Source of the DNA: Microbacterium sp. SSM24
GTDB taxonomy: Bacteria; Actinomycetota; Actinomycetes; Actinomycetales; Microbacteriaceae
Direction of reading: 5' to 3'
Length of the DNA: 64,000 nt
Assembly: GCF_025989145.1 (NCBI RefSeq)
Contig: NZ_JAPDNQ010000001.1
Coordinates: 1,488,001 to 1,552,000, forward strand
The notes below the pieces were generated by a model, which worked only from the letters and a program-made list of their open reading frames with translations, did not search any database and was not told where the DNA came from. Positions within the stretch are counted from its first letter, which is position 1; every line of letters begins with the position of its first letter. This document shows positions 24,555 to 34,600 of the stretch, in pieces. The position numbers and the translations under genes are program-made.

Positions 24555-26222
24555 GTGCGCATCGATCCGAGGCGGTGGTTCTCCCGCAAGACCGTCGGGA
24601 AGGATGCCGCGGCGGGCCTGGTGCTCGGGATCGAGGCGGTGCCCGACGGCCTGGCCGCGGGACTGCTCGCGGGCGTGAATCCTCTCGCGGGGCTGTACGC
24701 GTACCTGTTCGGCATGGTCGGCGCGGCGCTCGCGACGAGCAGCGCCTTCCTGGCGGTGCAGGCGACGAGCGCGATGGCGCTGGTCGTGTCGGATGCCGGG
24801 CTCGGCCAGTTCCCGGATCCCGACCGAGCCCTGTTCACGCTCGCGGTGCTCACCGGCATCGTCATGGCGCTCGCGGGACTGCTGCGCGGCGGCCGTCTGG
24901 TGAGCTTCGTCCCGACGGCGGTCATGACCGGGTTCGTGACCGCGATCGGCGTCAACATCGTGCTCGGTCAGCTCTCGAACTTCACCGGCTACCAGGCGCG
25001 CGGGCCCAATCGCCTGCTGAAGACCTTCGACGTGCTGCTCCACATCGGGCAGTGGAGCATCGCCTCGGTCGTGGTGGGGACGATCGCGATCCTGATCATC
25101 GTGGTGCTGCTGCCCACCCGCCTCGGGAGCATGGGTCTCGTCGTCGCAGTGGTGAGCGGCTCGATCGTCGCGGTGGTGCTCAACCTGTGGGTCGCCGATC
25201 CCGTCGTGCTGCTGCGGGACATCGTCGAGGTCCCGCGGGGCCTGCCGGTGCCTGTGCTGCCGAGCGTCGCCGACATGCCCGCGCTGATCATCCCCGCGCT
25301 CTCGCTGGCGTTCATCGGTCTGGTGCAGGGCGCGGCGGTGAGCGCCGGCATCCCCACCAAGGACGGTCGCCCCGCCGACCCGAACCGCGACTTCATCGGG
25401 CAGGGGATCGGGAATCTGGTGTCTGGCATCTTCCAGGGGATGCCGGTGGGCGGCTCGATGTCGGGCTCGTCACTCATCGTGCAGGCGGGTGCGCGCACGC
25501 GCCTGTCGATGTTCGTCGCGGGCGCGGTCATGGCGGTCCTGCTGTTCGTCGCGTCGGACCTCGTGTCGTTCGTGGCGATGCCGGCGCTGGCCGGCCTGCT
25601 GATGGTCGTCGGCTGGCGGGCGGTGAAGCCCAGCCGCGTGTACTCGGTGATCAAGACCGGGCCGCTGCCGACCGCGATCATGGCGGTGACCTTCGGCCTC
25701 ACCCTCCTGATCCCGCTGCAGTTCGCGGTGCTGGTCGGCGTCGGGCTCGGCGTGATCCTGTACGTGGCGGAGCAGTCGAACCGGGTGCGGGTGCGGCGCC
25801 TGGAGGTCGTGCCGGACGGCCGCATGCGCGAGACGGATCCGCCCGCCGTCGTTCCCGGCGGCGAGGTCCTGGTGCTGCAGCCCTACGGCAGCCTGTTCTT
25901 CGCAAGCGCACCCGTGTTCCAGCGCCAGCTGCCCGAGGTCGAGGCGCACTCGAGCGGATCGGTCGTGATCGTCCGCCTGCGTGGAACCGATCAGATCGGG
26001 CTGTCGCTCGTCGACGTGCTGCGCCGCTTCGCCGAGCAGCTGGGCGAGGTCGGCTCATCGCTCAAGGTGGTGGCGACCGAGGAGCGGGTGATCGCGCAGC
26101 TCGACGCGGGCGGCCTCACCGCCGACATCGGCGCCCAGAACGTCTACAAGGGCACCGAGTGGATCGGTGAAGCCCTGCGCCGTGCGTACGCCGACGCACA
26201 GGACGAGATCGCGCGGGGCTGA
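24555..26222 (+). CDS. SulP family inorganic anion transporter with STAS domain
   Basis: A 555-residue membrane permease. The core (residues ~15-400) has the SulP pattern, including GLVLGIEAVPDGLAAGLLAG near the N-terminus and the conserved MPVGGSMSGSSLIVQAGART near residue 295. A cytoplasmic C-terminal STAS domain (~435-550) contains SSGSVVIVRLRGTDQIGLSL. Substrates in this family are sulfate, bicarbonate or dicarboxylates; none can be assigned here. The GTG start follows TACGGT (24543-24548) by six bases, so it looks leaderless. It stands alone and converges closely on the alkylsulfatase gene, which would fit sulfate handling, but that link is inference. Confidence 0.88.
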   Translation: MRIDPRRWFSRKTVGKDAAAGLVLGIEAVPDGLAAGLLAGVNPLAGLYAYLFGMVGAALATSSAFLAVQATSAMALVVSDAGLGQFPDPDRALFTLAVLTGIVMALAGLLRGGRLVSFVPTAVMTGFVTAIGVNIVLGQLSNFTGYQARGPNRLLKTFDVLLHIGQWSIASVVVGTIAILIIVVLLPTRLGSMGLVVAVVSGSIVAVVLNLWVADPVVLLRDIVEVPRGLPVPVLPSVADMPALIIPALSLAFIGLVQGAAVSAGIPTKDGRPADPNRDFIGQGIGNLVSGIFQGMPVGGSMSGSSLIVQAGARTRLSMFVAGAVMAVLLFVASDLVSFVAMPALAGLLMVVGWRAVKPSRVYSVIKTGPLPTAIMAVTFGLTLLIPLQFAVLVGVGLGVILYVAEQSNRVRVRRLEVVPDGRMRETDPPAVVPGGEVLVLQPYGSLFFASAPVFQRQLPEVEAHSSGSVVIVRLRGTDQIGLSLVDVLRRFAEQLGEVGSSLKVVATEERVIAQLDAGGLTADIGAQNVYKGTEWIGEALRRAYADAQDEIARG

Positions 26223-26251
26223 CAGCCGTCGTCACCGCCTCCGGAAGCCGG

Positions 26252-28183
26252 TCAGGGCTGCACGATCGGGAACCAGAACGGGAAGTCCTCCATCAGGCCG
26301 AAAAGCGCTGACACAGCGGCGGCGTCGCCGGTGACCGCGAGCGACCCGTTCGCGATCGCGTCGTCGATGCTCGATGCGCCGAACGCCGCCGCCGCGAGCG
26401 CGGTCTTCGTCGACGACACCGTGGCGCCCGGCTCGTCGAGCGTCTTGCCGGGCGTGTAGATGAGGCATCCGTTGCGCAGTTCGAGGGCGTAGGTGGATGC
26501 GGCGTCGTCCGCGGCATCCGTCATCGACCACTGGATCGTCGCGGCCGTCGCCGCGGCGCGCGGCCCGTCGAGCTTGATGCCCATGAAGTCGAAGATCATC
26601 TCCGGCGGCATCGCCTCGAGCACGTCGAGCGTGGCGAGGACGATGGAGCCGAGGTCCTTCACGCCGCCGCGCAGCTCCTGCGCGCCCATGAGGTACTCGT
26701 TGCGCCACGTCGGGTTCTCGCACTGGTAGCCCAGCTGCTCGAGCGTGTCGGCCTGCAGCAGCACGGCTTCCCGGTTGCCCGGATCGGCGAAGACGAGGTG
26801 CGAGAGCAGCTCGGCTGTCCAGCGGTACTCGCCGGCGTCGAACGATGCGCGGGCCTTCGCGATCACGGCGTCCGCTCCTCCCGCCAGGTCGACGTACCGT
26901 GCACCGGCTTCGGCCGGCGGCAGGGTGTGCAGGTGCGCCGGGTTCGAGTCGTACCACCCGAGGTACCGCTGGTACACGGCCTTGGCGTTGTGGTTCACCG
27001 AGCCGTAGTAGTCGCGGTTGTACCACTGTCCGGCGATCCCGTCGGGGAGTCGCAGCTGCTCGGCGATCTCGAGCATCGTCTCGCCTTTGTTCGCGAGGTG
27101 CAGCACCTGATCGTGCAGGTACTTGTAGAGATCGCGCTGGTTCTCGAGGAAGGCGACGATGTCGTCGGTGCCCCAACGCGGCCAGTGGTGCTGGGCGAAG
27201 ATGACATCGGTGTCGGCGCCGAAGAGCTGGATCGTCTCGTTGAGGGTCTTCCACCACGTCGCGGCGTCGCGCACCTGCGCTCCGCGCAGCGTGTACAGGT
27301 TGTGCAGCGTGTGGGTCGCGTCCTCGGCGGCGCACAGCGCGCGGTGCTTCGGGAAGTGGATGAGCATCTCGGCCGGCGCCTCGGTGCCCGGCGCCATCTG
27401 GAAGACCATCTCGACGCCGTCGACGGTGCGCGTCTCGCCGGTCTGCGTGATGAGGTCGGTGGGCGCGACGAGCGTCGACTCGCCCAGGTTCGCCATCGTG
27501 TTGGCGAGGCCGGCGTTGACGTGTCCGAGCGGCCCTGCCGGGATCATCGGGCCGTACATGTAGATCGCCCGTCGCGACATCGCGGTGCCGGCGTAGATGT
27601 TCTCGGCGACCGCCTCGTAGAGGAAGCCCTCCGGAGCGATCACGACCGCCCGGCCGGAGTCGACGTCGTCTCTGCTGACGATCGCCTTCGAGCCGCCGTA
27701 GTGGTCGGCGTGGCTGTGCGTGTAGATCAGCGCCTTCACGGGGCGATCCCCGCGGTGCGCACGGTAGAGGGCCAGGCCGGCGGCCGCCGTCTCGCGGTAG
27801 ATGAGCGGGTCGATGACGATGATCCCCTCGTCGCCTTCGATGATCGTCATGTTGGAGAGGTCGATGCCGCGCAGCTGGTAGATGCCGTCGGTCACCTCGA
27901 AGAGGCCGTGGTTCTGATTGACCTGGGCGTGGCGCCAGAGGCTCGGGTGGACGCTCTCGGGCGCCTGGTCCGAGCTCAGGACGAAGTCGTGGCTGGTGAT
28001 GTCGTTCACCGGGAAGCCGTCGGCACGGCGGATCACCGGGTCGTCGAGGGTGGCGATGAAACCGCGCTTCGCGTCGTCGTAGTCGCGTCGGTCCGACAGG
28101 GGGAGCCCGGCCGCGGCGGCCGCGTTGGCCTGTGCGGTGTGAGGGCTCGCCGGCTTCGGGTCGAGGTGTGCGTCAGGGGTCAT
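26252..28183 (-). CDS. Alkyl/aryl sulfatase (SdsA/BDS1-like, MBL fold)
   Basis: A 643-residue zinc hydrolase that cleaves sulfate from alkyl sulfates such as dodecyl sulfate. The metallo-beta-lactamase domain carries THSHADHYGG (His156, His158, Asp160, His161) and later metal ligands in the CAAEDATHTLHNLYTLRG region. A helical dimerisation domain and a C-terminal SCP2-like lipid-binding domain (KLDGPRAAATAATIQWSMTD onward) complete the usual three-domain plan and length. I see no clear signal peptide, so it may act in the cytoplasm. It is single and faces the SulP transporter, 29 bases away, end to end. Confidence 0.93.
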   Translation of the reverse strand: MTPDAHLDPKPASPHTAQANAAAAAGLPLSDRRDYDDAKRGFIATLDDPVIRRADGFPVNDITSHDFVLSSDQAPESVHPSLWRHAQVNQNHGLFEVTDGIYQLRGIDLSNMTIIEGDEGIIVIDPLIYRETAAAGLALYRAHRGDRPVKALIYTHSHADHYGGSKAIVSRDDVDSGRAVVIAPEGFLYEAVAENIYAGTAMSRRAIYMYGPMIPAGPLGHVNAGLANTMANLGESTLVAPTDLITQTGETRTVDGVEMVFQMAPGTEAPAEMLIHFPKHRALCAAEDATHTLHNLYTLRGAQVRDAATWWKTLNETIQLFGADTDVIFAQHHWPRWGTDDIVAFLENQRDLYKYLHDQVLHLANKGETMLEIAEQLRLPDGIAGQWYNRDYYGSVNHNAKAVYQRYLGWYDSNPAHLHTLPPAEAGARYVDLAGGADAVIAKARASFDAGEYRWTAELLSHLVFADPGNREAVLLQADTLEQLGYQCENPTWRNEYLMGAQELRGGVKDLGSIVLATLDVLEAMPPEMIFDFMGIKLDGPRAAATAATIQWSMTDAADDAASTYALELRNGCLIYTPGKTLDEPGATVSSTKTALAAAAFGASSIDDAIANGSLAVTGDAAAVSALFGLMEDFPFWFPIVQP

Positions 28184-28272
28184 GGCGGGGGCTCCCAGCG
28201 GTCGTCGAGCGGGCGTGACTCCAACCTATCCGCGGTCCTCCGGCACAGACAGCGGTCGCGGCATCCGTTCAC

Positions 28273-28302
28273 TTGCCTGCCACCACGCGCCGATGCTAAA
28301 CT
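28273..28302 (+). promoter_or_regulatory. clpB promoter (TTGCCT-N18-TAAACT)
   Basis: -35 TTGCCT at 28273-28278 and -10 TAAACT at 28297-28302, 18 bases apart. The -10 overlaps the first two bases of the HAIR box, the same geometry as at dnaK. Confidence 0.6.
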
Positions 28303-28321
28303 TGAGTCGTCACGGCTCAAC
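28301..28321. promoter_or_regulatory. HAIR-type HspR operator of clpB
   Basis: CTTGAGT-N7-GCTCAAC, the same halves as dnaK box 2. It starts four bases after the first base of the -10, exactly as at dnaK, which places clpB in the HspR regulon. Confidence 0.88.
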
Positions 28322-28353
28322 TTTTTGCCGGACCCGCAGATTTCAGGAGACAC

Positions 28354-30510
<2,157 letters not shown>

Positions 30511-30555
30511 CGCTCAGGCTCGGACCGGTGCGCGCGGCACGTGAGAACATCGACC

Positions 30556-31398
30556 GTGCGCATAGTCCGGGCTCTGTGGGGATCGACGCATCCCGGTCCG
30601 ACCCTCGTCGTCACCGGGCTCGCGCTCGCGCTCGGCGTCGCGGTCGGGCTCGAGCCGTGGCGTCTCGTGCTGCTCGTGCTCGCGGTCTTCGCGGGGCAGC
30701 TCTCGATCGGGCTCTCCAACGACGCGATCGACGCGCCGCGCGACCGGGCCGTCGGCCGCACCGACAAGCCCATCGCGCGCGGCGATGTCTCCGAACGGGC
30801 GGCGTGGACGGCGGCGATCGGCGCGGTGGCCGTCGCGCTCGTGCTCTCGGCTCCGCTCGGGTTCGGGATGCTGGCCGCCCACGCGATCTTCCTGGCGTCG
30901 GCCTGGTCGTACAACGCGGGGCTGAAGTCCACGCCGTTTTCGATCGTGCCGTTCGTCGTCAGCTTCGGCATCTTCCCGTCCCTCGCGACTCTCGCCGCAC
31001 CCGACCCGCGCCTCGCCGCCCCGTGGGGCTGGGTCGCGGGCGCGGCGCTCGGCGCGGCCGTGCACCTCACCAACGTCCTCCCCGACCTCGAGGACGACCG
31101 GGCGACCGGCGTGCGCGGCCTGCCCCACCGGATCGGCGCCCGCGCGTCGGCGATCGTCGCGGCCGTGGGCATCGTCGTAGGCGCCGTCGCGGTGCTCGTC
31201 GGGGCCGCCGGGGGCGATCTTGGCGCCGTGGGCGTGCTCGGCTGGGTGTTCTTCGCCGCGGTCGTGACGGTCGCCGCCGTCACCGCGGTGCTCGCCGTCG
31301 TGCGGCCGCCGACGCGCACGCTGTTCCGGCTCGTGATGCTGGCTGCGCTGCTCCTGTCGGCGCAGCTCGTCGCGACCGGCGGCGCGATCGCCGCCTGA
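30556..31398 (+). CDS. UbiA family prenyltransferase
   Basis: A 280-residue membrane enzyme with about eight helices. The first aspartate-rich motif is NDAIDAPRDR (near residue 57), and NVLPDLEDDRATGVRGLPHR near 175 is the second, both needed for Mg2+-prenyl-diphosphate binding. The family attaches isoprenyl chains to aromatic rings or related acceptors. GTG 30556 is chosen; GTG 30541 would add five residues. It points toward the type III PKS operon from the other side of the 31.4-32.8 kb island. Homologues often neighbour type III PKS genes in actinobacteria, so prenylation of its product is a reasonable guess. Confidence 0.82.
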   Translation: MRIVRALWGSTHPGPTLVVTGLALALGVAVGLEPWRLVLLVLAVFAGQLSIGLSNDAIDAPRDRAVGRTDKPIARGDVSERAAWTAAIGAVAVALVLSAPLGFGMLAAHAIFLASAWSYNAGLKSTPFSIVPFVVSFGIFPSLATLAAPDPRLAAPWGWVAGAALGAAVHLTNVLPDLEDDRATGVRGLPHRIGARASAIVAAVGIVVGAVAVLVGAAGGDLGAVGVLGWVFFAAVVTVAAVTAVLAVVRPPTRTLFRLVMLAALLLSAQLVATGGAIAA

Positions 31399-31512
31399 TC
31401 CCGGCTCGCCGGGGTAGGGGCGTGCTTCGTCTCGCGCCGCATCATCGTTCGGCTCCGTGAGCGTCCTACTAATGAGAAGAGGCGAACTGGGAAAGACGGC
31501 GAGGCTGCCAAA

Positions 31513-31530
31513 CAAGCCGGCGCGGGCTTG
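31513..31530. terminator. Short hairpin 3' of the island's minus-strand gene
   Basis: CAAGCC (31513-31518) and GGCTTG (31525-31530) with a six-base loop, 13 bases beyond the stop of the 31543-31860 gene. The 144-base gap here holds nothing else that I can name. Confidence 0.45.
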
Positions 31531-31542
31531 CATCGCGCAACG

Positions 31543-31860
31543 CTAAATGGACGAGGAGTACTCCGCGGTGATGGGAATGAACGTGACTTCGAAGGATTCC
31601 CCGAGCTCGTTCTCCACAGCGAGAGCGAGCTTATGAGCCCGTCGATCGAAATCGAGGTACCAGGATGCCTGTGCATCGGCCGGGAGGCTCGCGAGGTCGC
31701 GCTGATTGTATTCCCGGCTCACCTCGAAGAGTCGCTGAAGCAACGGTTCGGAGAGCGGCAACTGTTCGCGCAGCTCGAGAGGATCCCGGTCGTCACCGGG
31801 GTCGTTCGGCCAGATCGGGAACTCAACGAAGTCCTCGACCAGGAATCGGATTCTCGGCAT
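31543..31860 (-). CDS. Acidic hypothetical protein, candidate immunity protein
   Basis: A 105-residue soluble acidic protein, MPRIRFLVEDFVEFPIWPND at the front and a final strand GESFEVTFIPITAEYSSSI. Asp and Glu greatly outnumber Lys and Arg in the first half (DPGDDRDPLELREQLPLSEP). I recognise no family. GAGGAGG stands just before ATG 31860, unlike the leaderless starts common nearby. It is divergent from a secreted BECR-like protein with only 63 bases between the starts, and both lie in a stretch of atypical composition. Small, acidic and paired with a putative nuclease, it fits an immunity protein, but this is inference. Confidence 0.6.
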   Translation of the reverse strand: MPRIRFLVEDFVEFPIWPNDPGDDRDPLELREQLPLSEPLLQRLFEVSREYNQRDLASLPADAQASWYLDFDRRAHKLALAVENELGESFEVTFIPITAEYSSSI

Positions 31861-31923
31861 TGACGCCTCCTCGAGAGTTCCACACAGAGTAACGCCGGGG
31901 ATAACCCACACCTAGGAGGACGA

Positions 31924-32772
31924 ATGAAACTCGGAAACCATTGTCGGACGGCTGCCGTAGCGGCGATTCTGCTAACAATCCTGGGCGTTCCGCCAGTAGC
32001 GGTTGCCGACGAGACGTCGCCTCGCGAAGTGGTGCCGACGTTCAATCCGTCTCCGTCGCCGTCGGCTGCCGGCTCGATCACCGGGTCGCGGCCGGATGTG
32101 GAAACCGCTGTTGAGCAGGCTCCCGCGATGGTGCCGTCACCGTCGGCGGGTGGAGCTTCAGGTTCGCCAAACCGCGACGACACTGGTGAGGACGGCGCGA
32201 CACCCCCGGACCCGTCGGCCACCGCACTTGTTTGGCTCACCGGCGCGCCGGGGTCCCCGAGCAGAGAACCAGTCTCGACCATCGGACCCGCGGTCGCCAC
32301 AGGCATTCCGAGCGCGGGTTGGCCCGGATGCGGGGTGTTCGACGACAAGTTCAGGGTGATGAAGGACTACACGCGGTTGCGCGCTCGATCGACGATGAGT
32401 GGAACCTACGCTCGCCTCTATTGCGGAATCCCCACTACTGAGGGTTCGACGAGCGCATTCGGGTACCGGCACATGAAGCTCGGCCACGAACTGGACTGGA
32501 AGAACAAGGCCGCGTACATCAACCGCCATTGGCATGACCTGGCCGCGTGGGCCATCTCGTTCACGGTGAAAGACCCCGATCGCGCGACCGCGCAGACCGC
32601 TAGGTACTGCTATCAGCGGAAGTTCTGGCTCGCCGACCAGAACGGGACGATCCGAAGCACGATGATCGTTCAGGTCGCGCTGGGCGAGACCGGCGTCAGA
32701 ATCATGACTGCGTTCCCTCGAAACACGGGGGGTTGCAGTGGAACTCAGATCTGGTACGCGCGTCCAAGCTGA
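31924..32772 (+). CDS. Secreted protein with BECR-nuclease-like C-terminal domain
   Basis: A 282-residue exported protein. A Sec signal peptide (MKLGNHCRTAAVAAILLTIL, likely cut after PVAVA near residue 28) is followed by ~110 disordered Ser/Pro/Gly-rich residues. The folded C-terminal domain (~135-282) has FGYRHMKLGHELDWKN, then DLAAWAISFTVKDPDRATAQ and ALGETGVRIMTAFPRN. The GxRHxxxxH opening and the final TAFP strand resemble the barnase/EndoU/colicin/RelE (BECR) RNase fold. Four cysteines in the domain could form two disulfides. TAGGAGG precedes the ATG. Codon use is less GC-rich than its neighbours, which suggests transfer. The nuclease assignment is by pattern only. Confidence 0.65.
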   Translation: MKLGNHCRTAAVAAILLTILGVPPVAVADETSPREVVPTFNPSPSPSAAGSITGSRPDVETAVEQAPAMVPSPSAGGASGSPNRDDTGEDGATPPDPSATALVWLTGAPGSPSREPVSTIGPAVATGIPSAGWPGCGVFDDKFRVMKDYTRLRARSTMSGTYARLYCGIPTTEGSTSAFGYRHMKLGHELDWKNKAAYINRHWHDLAAWAISFTVKDPDRATAQTARYCYQRKFWLADQNGTIRSTMIVQVALGETGVRIMTAFPRNTGGCSGTQIWYARPS

Positions 32773-32796
32773 GTGCCGAACCGCAGGAAGGGAGCG

Positions 32797-33915
32797 TCAC
32801 GCGTCGCGGTCGAACCCCATCGAGTACGCGTGGGCCAGCATCCGCTCGCCGGGAGGCAGGAGCGCGAGCCGCAGCCCTTCCCGTCGCACGGCGTTCGCGA
32901 ACGGGCCGAGCGGCCGGCCGAGCGACGTGTTCACGCTCGCGAGCCGGGCGGCCGTGCGCGCCGAGGCGAGGCGTCGCCGCTCCCAGCGCGCCAGTTCGGC
33001 GTCGGGCGCCACGCCGGCGCGCACCCACGCGGCGAGCAGCGGCGCAAGGGTCGCGGCATCCAGCAGCCCGAGATTCATCCCCTGCCCGCCGATCGGACTG
33101 ACCTCGTGGGCGGTGTCGCCGACCACGAACAGGCGATCGCGGCGCAGCGCGGGCGCGACGGCCCGGCGCACCTCGAACGCGGTCGCGGTCTCGATCCGCT
33201 CGGCCGCCGCGTGCTCGCCGCGGTCGTGCAGGGCGGCACGCAGCCGGTCGGCGCGGTCCGCTCCGGGAGCGCCGGCGTCCCACGCCACGTACCGCCGGCG
33301 CCCGCCGGTGAGAGGGAAGGACTCGAGCACGCCGTCGCGATCGATGCCGATGACCGCGACATCGCCGCCATCGCCGGCCGCGACATCCGCCATGAGGTAC
33401 CTGTCCGCGTACGGCCGCACGTGCACGCCGCCGGGGCGATAGACGAGGTCGCGCGCCCGCCAGCCTCCCGCCACGACGACGAGCGGGGCCGTGACGTCGT
33501 CCCCGTCTTCGAGCGAGATCCGGATGCCGCGTCCCACCGGTCGCACGCCGGTGACCATCGCGCCACGGCGAGGGGCGGGTGCGCCGTCCGCGAGGGCGGC
33601 CTCGGTCTCGTGCTGCGGGAGCGTCGCCACGAACGGGTACCGTCGATCGAGCCGGTCGAAGCGGACGACTCCCAGGGTGCGTCCGCCCGAGCGCGCCTCC
33701 CCGCGCGACACGCGCACGGCCCTCGCGAGCAGACGCTCGGTGATGCCGGATGCCTCGAGCGCGGCCAGCACCGGGGAATGGACCCCGATGGCGCGCGACC
33801 CCCCACCGGGCTCGGTGCGGCGCTCGAGGACGGTCACGGCCACGCCGCGTCGCGCCAGTTCGGACGACAGCAGGGTGCCGACAGGACCCGCCCCGACGAC
33901 GACGACGTCAGGCAT
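32797..33915 (-). CDS. FAD-dependent monooxygenase/oxidoreductase of the type III PKS operon
   Basis: A 372-residue flavoprotein of the p-hydroxybenzoate hydroxylase class. The N-terminus MPDVVVVGAGPVGTLLSSEL is the dinucleotide-binding GxGxxG motif. DRLFVVGDTAHEVSPIGGQG near residue 275 is the second FAD site (GD motif) typical of aromatic hydroxylases. An intermediate DG-type motif is present near 150. It overlaps the methyltransferase stop by eight bases and is the last gene of the PKS operon. By analogy with SrsC of Streptomyces griseus it probably hydroxylates the polyketide phenol to a hydroquinone or quinone. Confidence 0.85.
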   Translation of the reverse strand: MPDVVVVGAGPVGTLLSSELARRGVAVTVLERRTEPGGGSRAIGVHSPVLAALEASGITERLLARAVRVSRGEARSGGRTLGVVRFDRLDRRYPFVATLPQHETEAALADGAPAPRRGAMVTGVRPVGRGIRISLEDGDDVTAPLVVVAGGWRARDLVYRPGGVHVRPYADRYLMADVAAGDGGDVAVIGIDRDGVLESFPLTGGRRRYVAWDAGAPGADRADRLRAALHDRGEHAAAERIETATAFEVRRAVAPALRRDRLFVVGDTAHEVSPIGGQGMNLGLLDAATLAPLLAAWVRAGVAPDAELARWERRRLASARTAARLASVNTSLGRPLGPFANAVRREGLRLALLPPGERMLAHAYSMGFDRDA

Positions 33916-34600
33916 CGCCGTGCGCCAGCGCCAGCACGCGGAACGGCGACCCGGTCTCGACCCGCCAGCGTGCGCCGAGCGCGCCGCCGAGCTCGTCGGG
34001 CAGGTAGCTGCGGCGGATCGAGCGCAGTCCGTCGGTGCGCAGGAAGGTTCCCGGGGCGAAGGGCGTGATCGCCACGGCGTACATTCCATAGGCCGCGGCG
34101 CTGCGGCGGATGTCGGAGTGGATCACCGGACCGCGGCTCAGCGCGAGCGAGTCCGCCGCGAACGCGCGCAGCTCGGCGGGGGCGAGATGGTGGATCACGT
34201 GGTTCGACACCACGGCGTCGAACGTCTCACCCGCGCGGCGGAGGGCCGCGGCATCCGTCACCCGGAAGTCGATGCCCGCCGACGCGCGCTCTCCGGCGAT
34301 CTCGAGCGATCGGGGGTCGGGGTCCGCGCCGACCCAGGTCACGTCGAGGCCGTCGCGCCGCGCCAGGGCGGCCAGCCGCACGACGAGATCACCGCCGCCC
34401 GAGCCGAGGTCGAGCACACGCGCGGGCCGGCCGAGTGCCGTGAGCGCGGGGCGCAGACGGTCGCGATAGGTGGCGCCCCACCCCGAGAAGAGCCGATTGA
34501 CCGTCGCGAACCGCCGGAGGGTCGCCTTCAGACGCCGGGGATCGCACGCCGGGTCGTCCATGAGCTCCTCGAGCTCGGCGTCGCGGACGCTCAGGCTCAT
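33908..34600 (-). CDS. Class I SAM-dependent methyltransferase of the type III PKS operon
   Basis: A 230-residue methyltransferase. The SAM-binding glycine loop is VLDLGSGGGDLVVRLAALAR near residue 65, the acidic end of strand 2 is WVGADPDPRSLEIA, and the post-I region FDAVVSNHVIHHLAPAELRA carries motif II. It overlaps the PKS stop in a 4-base ATGA and is overlapped by the FAD enzyme, so all three are translationally coupled. It probably O- or C-methylates the PKS product. Streptomyces SrsB does this job with an unrelated membrane enzyme, so the chemistry may differ. Confidence 0.85.
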   Translation of the reverse strand: MSLSVRDAELEELMDDPACDPRRLKATLRRFATVNRLFSGWGATYRDRLRPALTALGRPARVLDLGSGGGDLVVRLAALARRDGLDVTWVGADPDPRSLEIAGERASAGIDFRVTDAAALRRAGETFDAVVSNHVIHHLAPAELRAFAADSLALSRGPVIHSDIRRSAAAYGMYAVAITPFAPGTFLRTDGLRSIRRSYLPDELGGALGARWRVETGSPFRVLALAHGDA

